Origin: DASZRZ01 sp963732925
GTDB taxonomy: Bacteria; Acidobacteriota; Terriglobia; Terriglobales; Acidobacteriaceae
NCBI GenBank assembly: GCA_963732925.1
Contig: CAVTBJ010000006.1
Location: 310,001 to 374,000, forward strand
Direction: 5' to 3'
Length of the DNA stretch: 64,000 bases
Within the stretch, counting starts at the first letter, position 1. Every line of letters begins with the position of its first letter. The notes beneath the pieces were generated by a model. That model was not told the DNA's origin and did no database searches. It saw only the letters and a program-made list of their open reading frames with translations. This document shows positions 1-8,758 of this stretch, piece by piece. Position numbers and translations under genes: made by a program.

Positions 1-238
1 CGATGGTCAGGGTTCCAAATGGCGGGAAAAAGTAGAAGTTATAAGCCAGGGTTGCGACCACAGCCAGCAGAATCGCATACAGCAATCCCCAGTAGGCGGA
101 CACCACGAGCACTGCAACCAGCAAGGAAAATCCCACGGTCGCGGGATTGACTTTTACATAATGATAGAAAGTGGTGATGATAGCGACCAACAGCGCAATC
201 GCTATCAAACGCGGGACGGAAATCCTCCACCGGGACAT
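1..238 (-). CDS. DUF4118 membrane sensor kinase (KdpD C-terminal-like), 3' partial
   Basis: The translation from the ATG at 238 gives a basic N-terminus, then closely spaced hydrophobic segments with the sequence NPATVGFSLLVAVLV and ending in a YNFYFFPPFGTLTI stretch. This is the hallmark of the DUF4118 four-helix membrane domain found in the C-terminal half of KdpD sensor kinases. Only about 79 residues lie in the window, so the HisKA and HATPase domains are inferred, not seen. It is divergent from the stand-alone KdpD N-terminal gene, with about 50 bp between the starts. Because that neighbour lacks any membrane or kinase part, this gene probably supplies the missing half of a split KdpD. 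It could instead be an unrelated DUF4118 kinase. Confidence 0.72.
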   Translation of the reverse strand, partial: MSRWRISVPRLIAIALLVAIITTFYHYVKVNPATVGFSLLVAVLVVSAYWGLLYAILLAVVATLAYNFYFFPPFGTLTI

Positions 239-291
239 AGCGCATAATTGTAACGGACGGGTTCGACAGAAAGGTATTTGAGACAGAGGGT

Positions 292-1416
292 ATGCGAGTG
301 CCGAAAACACCCGAGCAGTGGCTCGAAGAAACCGCGCCTCCGAGGACCGCGGGGACGCTTAAGCTGTTTTTGGGGTACGCGCCCGGCGTGGGAAAAACCC
401 ACAGCATGGTGAGCGAGGCAATTCGCCGCAAGAGCCGAGGCGAAGATGTAGTGATTGGCTTGGTGGAGACTCATGGACGAAAGGCGGTAGAGGAGTTAAG
501 TTCCAGGCTGGAAGCTGTGCCTCGGCGGAAGCTGGAGTACAAGGGGACTATTTTTGAAGAGATGGACATTGATGCCATCCTTGCCCGCAAGCCCCAGGTG
601 GTTGTCGTAGATGAATTGGCGCATACCAACATCGAAGGCAGTAAACACCCTAAGCGCTATCAGGACGTGATCGAACTTCTCGAAAACACCGTCGACGTGC
701 TGACCACCATGAACGTGCAGCACATCGAGAGCCTTGGGCCTACTGTCCTCCAAATCACGGGTGTGCAGGTCCGTGAGACAGTCCCAGACTGGGTCATGCA
801 GCGGGTGGACGAAATCGTTCTTGCCGATCTGACACCTCAGGCGCTCCACAATCGGATGAAGCGCGGGGATATCTATCCTGTCGACAGAGCGGAACGTGCC
901 CTGGCCTACTTTTTCAGGCCGGGCAACTTGATGGCGCTGCGCGAACTCGCGTTGCGGCAGGTAACCCAGGTTGTCGACCGCAGCCTCGAATCCTTTTTGG
1001 AGCGTGAGCATGTGGAACCTGCGTCCGCCGTCCATGAGCGTATTGCCGTCTGTATCAGTTCGAATCCGGCCGCACAGCACCTGATCGCCCGAGGATCCAG
1101 AGTAGCCCGCGGTATCAATGGGGATTTTTACGTGATATACGTGGACGTGGGCCGTGACAGCCAACCGAAGGATCAAAAGACATTGGCCGAAAATGTCCGC
1201 TTTGCCGAGCACCTCGGCGCAAAAGTGATACGCACCAAGGGCAAAGATGTGGCGCGCGAAGTGGCGAAAATCGTTCGCGAGCACCATATCACTCAGGTAG
1301 TATTTGGCCGCTCCGCCCGCTCTGGCTGGCAGAAGTATCTGTATCTTTCCGCCATCCATAAGTTCTTGCGGGATGCTCCGTCCGTGGACATTCACATTGT
1401 CACCCAGGTCTCGTAG
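292..1416 (+). CDS. kdpD: KdpD N-terminal sensor (KdpD ATP-binding + Usp domain), stand-alone
   Basis: The 374-residue protein matches the cytoplasmic N-terminal half of KdpD, which senses potassium limitation. A Walker A motif GYAPGVGKT lies at about residues 28-36, a Walker-B-like VVVVDELAHTN at about 103-113, and a universal-stress-protein-like domain fills about 250-372. Full-length KdpD is near 900 residues. Here the ORF stops before any DUF4118, HisKA or HATPase domain. The response regulator gene starts 4 bp downstream, so the two are co-transcribed. A divergent DUF4118 gene begins 53 bp upstream. Truncated KdpD proteins are known in other bacteria. That it works together with the divergent kinase is inference. 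Confidence 0.93.
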   Translation: MRVPKTPEQWLEETAPPRTAGTLKLFLGYAPGVGKTHSMVSEAIRRKSRGEDVVIGLVETHGRKAVEELSSRLEAVPRRKLEYKGTIFEEMDIDAILARKPQVVVVDELAHTNIEGSKHPKRYQDVIELLENTVDVLTTMNVQHIESLGPTVLQITGVQVRETVPDWVMQRVDEIVLADLTPQALHNRMKRGDIYPVDRAERALAYFFRPGNLMALRELALRQVTQVVDRSLESFLEREHVEPASAVHERIAVCISSNPAAQHLIARGSRVARGINGDFYVIYVDVGRDSQPKDQKTLAENVRFAEHLGAKVIRTKGKDVAREVAKIVREHHITQVVFGRSARSGWQKYLYLSAIHKFLRDAPSVDIHIVTQVS

Positions 1417-1420
1417 CCAG

Positions 1421-2116
1421 GTGTCGCAACCCAAACGCATCCTCGTGGTAGATGACGAGCCGCAGATTACGCGCGTGCTGCGTACCAGCCTTTCGGCTCA
1501 GCGCTACGACGTCCGCGTGGCCAATGACGGAGAAATGGCGTTGGAAATCATGAAGGACTGGATGCCAGATCTGATCATTACGGATCTGATGATGCCCAAT
1601 ATGGATGGAATCGAGTTGTGCCGGCGCGTGCGCAATTTTTCGCAGTTGCCCATTGTCGTCCTGTCGGTCCGGGGGCAGGAACAAGCGAAGGTTAAGGCTC
1701 TCGATTCTGGCGCCGACGACTATGTGACAAAGCCGTTCGGAATGAATGAAATCCTTGCCCGGGTGCGGGCGCAGCTGCGACGGGCGCCGGATGATCCGCA
1801 AGTGCGAATCATCGATGCCGGAGATTTCAAAATCGATCTGCAGGCGCACCGGGTAAGTGTTCGCGGCGCTGATGTTCACCTGACACCGAAGGAATTCGAG
1901 TTGCTGGGATGTATGGCGAAAAAGCCCGGCAAGGTCATACCTCACCGCGAGCTGTTGACAGCGATATGGGGCGCCGAGGGAGCAAATCAGCCCGAGTATC
2001 TTCGCGTGCTCGTCGGGCAACTGCGAAAGAAAATTGAGAACGACGATGCTGCTCCCCGTTATCTGCTTACCGAGCCTTGGGTTGGCTATCGCTTCGAACC
2101 CGGCGGCTCTCCCTGA
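1421..2116 (+). CDS. kdpE: Response regulator KdpE (OmpR family)
   Basis: This 231-residue OmpR/PhoB-type regulator controls kdp transcription. The receiver domain has the acidic pair at D11-D12, the phospho-acceptor at D55 (TDLMMPNMDG) and the conserved lysine in YVTKPFG near residue 104. The C-terminal winged helix contains LTPKEFELL and ends in a GYRF motif typical of the family. I chose the GTG at 1421, four bases after the kdpD-like stop. The open frame extends upstream into kdpD, but homology starts at SQPKRILVVDDE. Confidence 0.94.
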   Translation: MSQPKRILVVDDEPQITRVLRTSLSAQRYDVRVANDGEMALEIMKDWMPDLIITDLMMPNMDGIELCRRVRNFSQLPIVVLSVRGQEQAKVKALDSGADDYVTKPFGMNEILARVRAQLRRAPDDPQVRIIDAGDFKIDLQAHRVSVRGADVHLTPKEFELLGCMAKKPGKVIPHRELLTAIWGAEGANQPEYLRVLVGQLRKKIENDDAAPRYLLTEPWVGYRFEPGGSP

Positions 2117-2154
2117 GCAGTCCTGCCCGTTCTTTACGGTTTTTTTATGTCTTC

Positions 2155-2170
2155 CTTACGGAATTCTTAT
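2155..2170 (+). promoter_or_regulatory. Candidate KdpE-type operator, copy 1
   Basis: The T-rich stretch CTTACGGAATTCTTAT lies between kdpE and the first small membrane ORF. A close variant recurs at 2518-2533 in front of the next small ORF. KdpE sites in enterobacteria are AT-rich direct repeats, so this is a plausible but unproven regulator site for the kdp genes. Confidence 0.25.
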
Positions 2171-2216
2171 CCGCCGCAGTGTGTGATGACAGTCAGAGAG
2201 GTTGGAATCACACGCT

Positions 2217-2336
2217 ATGGTCGCTTGGGCTATTCACATTCTCGATTTCCTGTTCGCAGTTGGTATCATCGGCTGCGCGGTGGTGACCGTTCTGGTAGCC
2301 ATCGATGACGTGCGGGACATTTCGAAGCCCGACTAG
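2217..2336 (+). CDS. Small single-pass membrane protein in kdp locus (39 aa)
   Basis: An ATG at 2217 opens a 39-codon frame. It encodes one hydrophobic helix (about residues 5-28, with FAVGIIGCAVVTVLVAI) and a short acidic tail ending in SKPD. A GAGAGG sequence lies upstream, somewhat further than a standard ribosome site. The gene sits between kdpE and the kdpF-A-C-B genes on the same strand. It is not KdpF, which is found further down. No homologue is recognised. Candidate roles are an accessory peptide of the Kdp pump or of its sensor. Confidence 0.5.
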   Translation: MVAWAIHILDFLFAVGIIGCAVVTVLVAIDDVRDISKPD

Positions 2337-2517
2337 CTGCGCGTCGATGTTGTATGCTCCTGTAGGCCCCCCGCTGTATGCCTGTGCACATTACGGGCTG
2401 AAGTAGCCCCTCTTCTGGTACCTCTCTCCACTTGACAGCCGGATACCACCTGGTTCACGCAGCTCTCAGAGCTTTCGGCTACGGCTGTACCGGTGTGATA
2501 TCCGTCACGGAACAGGT

Positions 2518-2533
2518 CTTACAAATTCCTTAT
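2518..2533 (+). promoter_or_regulatory. Candidate KdpE-type operator, copy 2
   Basis: CTTACAAATTCCTTAT is a near repeat of the stretch at 2155-2170. It lies about 70 bp before the small ORF at 2605 and is followed by TGTCTTCCTAT, which resembles the TGTCTTCC preceding copy 1. It may be a second KdpE-type site. The evidence is only the similarity and the position. Confidence 0.25.
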
Positions 2534-2604
2534 TGTCTTCCTATTCGAAACTTACGCTCCCCGAAGTCCAATGGAAGTGAGCAAGCAAGAAGGGGGGGGG
2601 CGCC

Positions 2605-2952
2605 ATGTTGGGCACATACGTATTGATCGCCATCATGGTTGCGGGTGTCGCTTTTCTGCTGGCGTTTCTGGTTGGAATCTGCGGAGAAATTCAGAAGGAC
2701 AGCATGAACTGCCATATCGCGGTCGTAACCAGGAGCCCTGCGGGGCTCTCGCCCGCCAGAGTGGTGTTTCTGCAATCCACGATCGAAAGGACGGACAAGC
2801 GCGTGGGGCAGGGAGCAATGTGGCGAGGCCTGCCGGTGACCCACCGCGCAATTCGTTCCGGGGAGGGCAAAGTGATCCCCTTCGGAAAGTCCGAACCGGC
2901 GACGGAAACATTGCCTCTCCCGCAATTGAGATCCGGCACAAGGGAGGCATGA
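2605..2952 (+). CDS. Hypothetical membrane-anchored protein in kdp operon (115 aa)
   Basis: The N-terminal 27 residues form a clear transmembrane helix (MLGTYVLIAIMVAGVAFLLA). A hydrophilic tail of about 85 residues follows, with no recognised domain. A G-rich ribosome-site-like run precedes the ATG. Its stop overlaps the next start in an ATGA arrangement at 2949-2952, which argues for translation and coupling. A competing frame from 2571 is open over the same stretch but encodes no plausible protein. Function is unknown. The position just before kdpF suggests an accessory role in potassium transport. Confidence 0.5.
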   Translation: MLGTYVLIAIMVAGVAFLLAFLVGICGEIQKDSMNCHIAVVTRSPAGLSPARVVFLQSTIERTDKRVGQGAMWRGLPVTHRAIRSGEGKVIPFGKSEPATETLPLPQLRSGTREA

Positions 2953-3038
2953 ACATGCTAACCCTCGAAATCGTGTTGCTCGCGCTGGCGATTTTTGCAG
3001 CCATGTTCGCCTTTGTCAGCTTTTGTGATCGCGTTTAG
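2949..3038 (+). CDS. Small hydrophobic peptide upstream of kdpF (29 aa)
   Basis: MNMLTLEIVLLALAIFAAMF leads into FAFVSFCDRV, a single transmembrane helix with almost no soluble part. Its ATG overlaps the previous stop by four bases and kdpF starts 8 bp downstream. It looks like a KdpF-type peptide but lacks the Arg-Pro-Glu ending seen in the following ORF. It may be a second small subunit of the pump. No homologue is recognised. Confidence 0.5.
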   Translation: MNMLTLEIVLLALAIFAAMFAFVSFCDRV

Positions 3039-3046
3039 GTGCAACC

Positions 3047-3127
3047 ATGATGATTTCTCTTCTATTGCTGAGTGTTGCTGCTGGCATATATCTCCTCTAC
3101 GCGATGCTGCGCCCGGAGCGTTTCTGA
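3047..3127 (+). CDS. kdpF: KdpF, small stabilising subunit of K+-transporting ATPase
   Basis: The 26-residue frame begins with two ATG codons, has one transmembrane helix and ends in LYAMLRPERF. This C-terminal pattern is typical of KdpF, the peptide that stabilises the KdpFABC complex in the membrane. It ends 7 bp before kdpA, the usual arrangement. At this length the identification rests on the ending and the position. Confidence 0.8.
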   Translation: MMISLLLLSVAAGIYLLYAMLRPERF

Positions 3128-3134
3128 GGCTGCC

Positions 3135-4849
3135 ATGACCACGGAAATGATGGCTATTGTCTTTACGATCCTGTTCACCATTGCCACCAGCGTACTGCTG
3201 GGCCGGTACATGGCCCGAATCTTCACGGGAAAACGCACCATTCTGGATCCGATCTTTGGCCCGATCGAGCGGCTTGTTCTGAAAATCCTCCATGTCGATC
3301 CGGATGAGCAGCAGGACTGGAAGCAGTATTCCGTCTCTTTGCTGCTCTCCAATGTCATCATGTGGCTGGCGACGTTTGCGATTGTCAGTTTTCAGTCTCG
3401 ATTGCCGCTGAATCCCGATGGCATCGCCGGTATGGAGCCAACGCTGAGCTTCAATACCATCTCCAGTTTCGTTACCAATACCAATTTGCAGCACTACAGT
3501 GGCGAGACCGGACTTTCGTATCTCTCGCAGATTATTGTCATAACGTTCCTGCAGTTCGTCACCGCCGCGACTGGTGTTGCCGCTTGCATTGCCATCATTC
3601 GCGCGCTGCGGGGAAACCGGCTGACTCAGATGGGCAGCTTCTACGCAGACGTGACCCGCGCCACGGTTCGGCTCTTCTTGCCACTTGCACTTGCTTAGTT
3701 GGAGCCATCCTGATCTCCCAGGGCATACCCGTAACATTTCAGGGCGCGGCCAGGGCCACTACGCTCGAGGGCGAGCAGCAGGTAATTGCTCGCGGAGTGG
3801 TCGCGCCGGAAGTCGCCATTAAGCAGCTCGGAACCAACGGAGGCGGCTACTTCGGCGCCAACTCCTCCCATCCTTATGAGAACCCTACGCCGCTGTCGAA
3901 CTTTGTGGAGCAGTGGTGCATCCTCGTCATTCCCATGGGAATGGTGTGGACTCTGGGCCTCATGCTGGGGCGGCGCCGACTCGCAGCCATGATTTTCCTG
4001 GTCATGCTCGCCGTGTATATCCCGATGGTGGCGTTTGCGGTGTCGAGTGAAACGCGTGGAAACCCTGCCATTGCGAGGATGGGGATCAATCAGGCGACGG
4101 GATCGATGGAAGGCAAGGAGGTACGCTTCGGAGCGGGTCTCTCAGCCCTATGGGCGGTATCGACCACCGTAACCTCGAACGGGTCGGTGAACTCGATGCA
4201 CGACTCCATGACCGCGCTCGGCGGCCTGATGCCGATGGCGGGAATGTGGCTCAATAACATCTTCGGCGGCGTCGGCGTCGGCGTCATCAATATGCTGATC
4301 TTCGTGATTGTGGCTGTTTTCGTCTCCGGAATGATGATTGGACGAACGCCGGAGTTTCTGGGCAAGAAAGTCGAACCGAAAGAGATGAAGCTGGCGAGCC
4401 TGGCCCTTCTGTTCCATCCCCTGTTGGTTCTGGTGGGCACGGCCATTGCGTGTTACGTGTGGGTGCACACGCCAGACGCCAATAGTGCCCTGGCATGGCT
4501 GAAGAACCCGGGGTCGCATGGCTTTTCGGAGATGCTGTATGAGTTCAGCTCAGCGGCGGCAAACAACGGCTCGGGGTTTGAAGGTCTGGGCGACAACACA
4601 CACTTCTGGAACATCGCTTGCGGCCTGGTAATGTTGTTGGGACGCTACATTCCCATCATTGCACCTCTGGCGCTGGCAGCCTCGCTGGCAGCTAAGCCTG
4701 CTGCACCGGAGACCGCAGGCTCGCTGCGACCTGACACATTCACCTTTGGATTCACGCTGTGGTCCGTGACTCTGATTCTTGGACTGCTCATGTTTATGCC
4801 GGTAGCGGTGCTTGGACCAATTGCCGAGCACCTGGCCCTATTGCGATAG
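3135..4849 (+). CDS. kdpA: Potassium-transporting ATPase subunit KdpA (frameshifted)
   Basis: KdpA is the potassium-translocating membrane subunit of the Kdp pump. The first part (3135 to about 3695) runs from MTTEMMAIVF to LFLPLALA and then hits TAG at 3696. The protein continues one frame back from about 3695 with LVGAILISQG to the stop at 4849. Joined, it has about 571 residues, close to the usual 557. All four selectivity-loop regions are visible: TNTNLQHYSG, GTNGGGYFGANSSHP, SVNSMHDSMTALGG and AAANNGSGFEGLG. One missing base near 3695 restores the frame. No slippery heptamer is present, so programmed frameshifting is unlikely. A sequencing error or recent mutation is the probable cause. 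Confidence 0.9.
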
Positions 4850-4867
4850 GAAGGAAGCAAGCCAATC

Positions 4868-5468
4868 ATGTTGACCGAACTGAGACGGGCCGTTCTCTTC
4901 ACGGCAGTCATGATCCTGCTGGTGGGTGGCTATCACCTGGTGCTTTGGGGATTCGGCCGGACTGCGTTCCCGGCAAAAGCCGAAGGCAGTCTGATTCGCC
5001 GGAGTGATGGGACGATCGTCGGCTCGCGCTTGATCGCCCAGAATTTTACCCGGGACGAGTACTTCCATCCTCGCCCTTCCGCGGTGGATTACAACGCGGC
5101 CTCCAGCGGGGGCAGTAACTATGGGCCATCTAATTCTGAACACCTCAAGTCAGTTCGGGCACGCTTGGACAAGATAACCAGGCTCGAAGGCGTAGCACCC
5201 GGTCAGGTACTGTCGGACATGGTGACAGCCAGCGGCTCCGGGCTGGATCCGGACATTCCACCGCAATCGGCATATCAGCAAGCACCGCGCATAGCGAGCG
5301 CACGCGGAGTACCGGTAGGCCCGCATTCGCGAATTGGTCCGCTCCCATACCGAGCCCCCCACATTTGGATTTCTTGGTCGAGCACGCGTGAATGTTCTGG
5401 AACTCAACCTCGCATTGGACCAATCGCTCGGTCTGATGCAAGAGCGCGCTCACCAGCCGGAGAACTGA
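4868..5468 (+). CDS. kdpC: Potassium-transporting ATPase subunit KdpC (frameshifted)
   Basis: KdpC is the single-pass subunit that aids ATP binding by KdpB. The N-terminal helix (about residues 7-27), the ARSGGSNYGPSN-like region and the signature DMVTASGSGLDPDI are in the first frame. Near 5318 one extra base moves the reading frame. The correct C-terminus (RIRELVRSHTE, then FGFLGRARVNVLELNLALDQ) is read to TGA at 5466-5468. Restored length is about 200 residues, normal for the family. The start of kdpB follows after one base. KdpC before KdpB departs from the canonical kdpFABC order. Confidence 0.88.
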
Positions 5469-5469
5469 A

Positions 5470-7515
5470 ATGGCGGAAATTGCACGCAAGCTTTCGATTT
5501 GGGACCCCAGGATTGTTCGGGGAGCGATTGGCGATTCCTTTCGTAAGCTCGACCCGCGAATTCAATTTAGCAATCCGGTGATGTTCATTGTCGAGGTCGG
5601 AAGCGTTATTACTACCCTATCCTGGATTCAGCAACTGCGGAGCGGTACCGGGTCCTCTTTGTTTACAGGCCAGGTGGCCTTCTGGCTCTGGTTCACCGTC
5701 CTGTTCGCGAACTTCGCGGAAGCAATGGCAGAAGGACGCGGCAAAGCCCAGGCTGCAACGCTGCGCAAGGCGCGCTCTGAAACCATAGCCAACCGGCTGT
5801 TGGAGAATGGCCAGATCGAGCGAGTTCCAGCCTCCCAGCTTCGAACCAATGACCTGGTAATCGTCTCCGCCGGTGAGTTCGTTCCCAGTGATGGTGACAT
5901 CGTTGAAGGAGTTGCATCAGTGGACGAGTCGGCAATCACCGGAGAATCGGCTCCCGTAATTCGCGAAGCAGGCGGAGACCGTTCCGCTGTTACCGGCGGC
6001 ACTCGGGTCCTTTCCGACCAGATCAAGGTACACATCACCTCCAATCCCGGCGAAACCTTTCTTGACCGGATGATCGCGCTGGTCGAAGGCGCGAAACGCC
6101 AGAAGACGCCGAACGAGATTGCGCTTACGGTGCTGCTCGCCGCGCTCACCCTGATATTTTTGCTGGTCGTCGTCACGCTTCAGCCGTTTTCCATGTATGC
6201 GGGGGTTGCGGTCTCGGTAGCAGTGCTGATCGCCCTGCTCGTCTGTTTAATACCGACCACAATCGGCGCGCTCATTTCTGCCATTGGCATTGCCGGCATG
6301 GATCGCTTGATCCAGCACAACGTACTGGCCATGTCGGGGCGCGCGGTCGAAGCGGCAGGTGACGTTGATACGCTGCTGCTGGACAAGACCGGCACCATCA
6401 CCTTCGGCAACCGGCAGGCCGCCGAATTTATTCCCGCGGCTGGCGTGACCATCGCGCAACTGGCCAATGCGGCCCAGTTGTCTTCGCTGGCTGACGAAAC
6501 CCCTGAGGGCCGCTCCATCGTAGTGCTTGCCAAGGAAAAGTATGCTCTGCGTGGCCGGGAGTTCGCCTCTCACGAAGCGGTCTTTGTGCCTTTCACCGCG
6601 CAAACTCGCATGTCCGGCATTGACCTGGATGGCATCGAGATCAGAAAAGGCGCGGCGGAAGCAATCGCGAAGTACATCTCCCGCAACGGCAATTCTGGCC
6701 TGCCCAAGGACATTGCGGACACCGTAGAGCGGATTGCCCGGTCTGGCGGTACTCCGCTGGTAGTGGCCGAAAATCACGCTGCGGTCGGTGTCATCCATCT
6801 TAAAGATGTCGTAAAGGGCGGTATTCGCGACCGCTTCGACCAGCTCCGCGCCATCGGTATCCGCACAGTGATGATCACTGGCGATAATCCGCTTACGGCC
6901 GCCGCGATCGCTCGGGAAGCCGGGGTCGATGATTTTCTGGCCGAGGCTACACCTAAGGACAAGATGGACCTGATTCGCAAGGAACAGAGTCAGGGAAAAA
7001 TGGTCGCGATGACCGGAGATGGCACCAATGACGCCCCTGCTCTCGCTCAGGCGGATGTAGGTGTGGCCATGAATACCGGCACCCAGGCTGCCAAGGAAGC
7101 TGGAAACATGGTGGACCTGGATTCCAATCCGACCAAACTCATCGAGGTAGTAGAGATCGGAAAGCAATTGCTGATGACACGGGGAGCACTGACTACGTTT
7201 TCCATCGCCAATGACGTCGCCAAGTACTTCGCCATTATCCCTGCCATATTTGCCGGAACCCTTCCGGTCCTCAATACGCTCAACATCATGCATCTGCGGA
7301 CACCTGAGTCGGCGATACTCTCCGCGGTAATATTCAATGCCATCGTAATCATTGCTCTTATTCCACTTGCGTTACGCGGCGTCAGATATCGGCCTATGAG
7401 TGCGGCATCCCTTTTGCGGCGAAACATGTTTGTTTATGGGCTGGGCGGGATTATTGTGCCCTTCGTAGGGATCAAACTGATCGACGTGCTGATCACAACC
7501 GTTGGACTCGCCTGA
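5470..7515 (+). CDS. kdpB: Potassium-transporting ATPase ATP-binding subunit KdpB
   Basis: KdpB is the P-type ATPase subunit that energises K+ uptake through KdpA. The 681-residue frame is intact. It has the actuator motif ITGES near residue 158, the phosphorylation motif DKTGT with Asp305, and the hinge motif MTGDGTNDAPAL near residue 513. Transmembrane segments lie at about 35-90, 215-275 and 575-680. Length and motif spacing match E. coli KdpB. It is the last gene of the operon. No clear terminator was seen after it. Confidence 0.97.
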   Translation: MAEIARKLSIWDPRIVRGAIGDSFRKLDPRIQFSNPVMFIVEVGSVITTLSWIQQLRSGTGSSLFTGQVAFWLWFTVLFANFAEAMAEGRGKAQAATLRKARSETIANRLLENGQIERVPASQLRTNDLVIVSAGEFVPSDGDIVEGVASVDESAITGESAPVIREAGGDRSAVTGGTRVLSDQIKVHITSNPGETFLDRMIALVEGAKRQKTPNEIALTVLLAALTLIFLLVVVTLQPFSMYAGVAVSVAVLIALLVCLIPTTIGALISAIGIAGMDRLIQHNVLAMSGRAVEAAGDVDTLLLDKTGTITFGNRQAAEFIPAAGVTIAQLANAAQLSSLADETPEGRSIVVLAKEKYALRGREFASHEAVFVPFTAQTRMSGIDLDGIEIRKGAAEAIAKYISRNGNSGLPKDIADTVERIARSGGTPLVVAENHAAVGVIHLKDVVKGGIRDRFDQLRAIGIRTVMITGDNPLTAAAIAREAGVDDFLAEATPKDKMDLIRKEQSQGKMVAMTGDGTNDAPALAQADVGVAMNTGTQAAKEAGNMVDLDSNPTKLIEVVEIGKQLLMTRGALTTFSIANDVAKYFAIIPAIFAGTLPVLNTLNIMHLRTPESAILSAVIFNAIVIIALIPLALRGVRYRPMSAASLLRRNMFVYGLGGIIVPFVGIKLIDVLITTVGLA

Positions 7516-7656
7516 GAGAGTACCGATTGAAGTTCGGCGCCTCCTCAGAGTGATTAAGGTTCGAACCAGAGCCTGGGGAGACGAAGCTGTCGAGGAACGG
7601 CTGGAAATACGTTCTAAGCGCGACGGCGTGGCTGCGGGCGGGATAGCGGGCCGCCT

Positions 7657-7998
7657 CTAGGTCAGTGCGCTCGCAGTGGAGAGAAGCTGCACCAGATCCA
7701 CGCCTTTGTTCTGCCCTTCTGCGGTGACGTGAAGACCCGTCTCAATCCATTGTCCCGATCGGACGGTCCATGCCACGATCGCCCTTGGCTCTACCAGAGG
7801 ATACAGAACATCCACCTCGGAACCTGCCTCCAGGCTCTTGCCTGAGTAGCGGATACGGAGTCCGCGTGGGCTCACGTCCACCACCTGGCTTCTCACCACA
7901 CTGCCGTCCCGCGATCGGATCAGCGCATTCCTCGTAATAGGAACGCGCGTCTCGCTCCGGCGTTCGATTTCAGGTTGAGCACGAACCGAATGTGTCAT
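7657..7998 (-). CDS. PilZ domain protein
   Basis: From the ATG at 7998 the protein has 113 residues and is a single PilZ domain, the cyclic-di-GMP binding fold. The two binding motifs are present: RRSETR at about 13-18 (RxxxR) and DVSPRG at 41-46 (DxSxxG). A longer open frame starts at 8172, but the upstream part looks non-coding. It stands alone, convergent with kdpB, so its output target is unknown. Free-standing PilZ proteins usually act as c-di-GMP adaptors. Confidence 0.85.
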   Translation of the reverse strand: MTHSVRAQPEIERRSETRVPITRNALIRSRDGSVVRSQVVDVSPRGLRIRYSGKSLEAGSEVDVLYPLVEPRAIVAWTVRSGQWIETGLHVTAEGQNKGVDLVQLLSTASALT

Positions 7999-8047
7999 GA
8001 CCTGTCCTGTTCCGTAAGCATTCCTGGGACGCTGGCCGGCACACCGT

Positions 8048-8284
8048 TCAGCTCTTCCCCGGGTGTTCCGCTGCGACATGGTCGCGCTGTTTGGACTGGA
8101 CCTCTTGCGAGCTACTGCTGAACAAAATGAATCCGCAACTGCTGCAAACCGAACGAATGAACACGCCGCCATCTCTCATGATCAGCGTGCTCTCGAAAGC
8201 TGGCGCTTCCGGCTGCGGTGGCGCTTCGCGTCCACCACGAAGTTTGAGTCCATAAAGATCGATGCGATCGTTGGGCTGAGTCAT
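8048..8284 (-). CDS. Small hypothetical protein with CxxC motif (78 aa)
   Basis: The ATG at 8284 is preceded by a purine-rich GGA ribosome-site-like sequence. The product MTQPNDRIDLYGLKLRGGRE and onward contains one CSSC pair (about residue 50), a possible metal site or half zinc ribbon, and a charged C-terminus. The frame is open further upstream to 8512, but that part looks non-coding. It lies 49 bp upstream of the PilZ gene on the same strand. No family is recognised. Confidence 0.45.
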   Translation of the reverse strand: MTQPNDRIDLYGLKLRGGREAPPQPEAPAFESTLIMRDGGVFIRSVCSSCGFILFSSSSQEVQSKQRDHVAAEHPGKS

Positions 8285-8758
8285 TTCCAGGAATCCCCGT
8301 TCGTTAGTGGTGCTGGTCCGAGTGCTGGCGTTCTGCCCGTTGCTTACCCGTCTCCAATCCACTTCCCGAGCCTTCCGTGGCCGGACCCTCCGGAAAGCGC
8401 GCAGCTGGATATCGCCGGTCAAATGGAAGCATCGCTCGGGCTTGCGCCGGGCTGCCCATGGATCCTGCTGCAAGCGCCAGGTTGGTGGGCTTTTGGATCC
8501 GCTGCACTCCAACCCTACGCTGACGGAGAGGCGAGGGGGATAGCAGCGTTGTCACTCGTGAACGAGGCACTCCCAAATTGGATTGCCTTGCCTGATTGAG
8601 GAATTCGCTCGCGAGGTCTATGCCCAGGGCTCTCAATGGTCAGCTCGAGCCAGTCCTCAGCCCGCAATCTAGTCACTATTTTCGAAATTTGCCCCGGTGA
8701 GCAGTGCTGTCCAATGTCAGCAACGGGTATGCCCAAGGTGGCTTACACCAGCTCCCCG
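8285..8758. other. No convincing gene
   Basis: Several short overlapping frames exist on both strands, but none has a ribosome site, a signal peptide or a recognisable motif. I see no RNA gene or repeat here. Confidence 0.4.

Noticed and set aside
3690..3700. Programmed -1 frameshift in kdpA
   Set aside because: A -1 step restores the frame, but there is no slippery heptamer or evident stimulatory structure, and many other genes show similar single-base breaks.
7550..7580. tRNA-like T-loop GGTTCGAACC
   Set aside because: No acceptor or anticodon stem can be folded around it.
8304..8736. Minus-strand ORFs in the gap between the PilZ region and the His-rich protein
   Set aside because: Overlapping frames with no start signal or recognisable domain.
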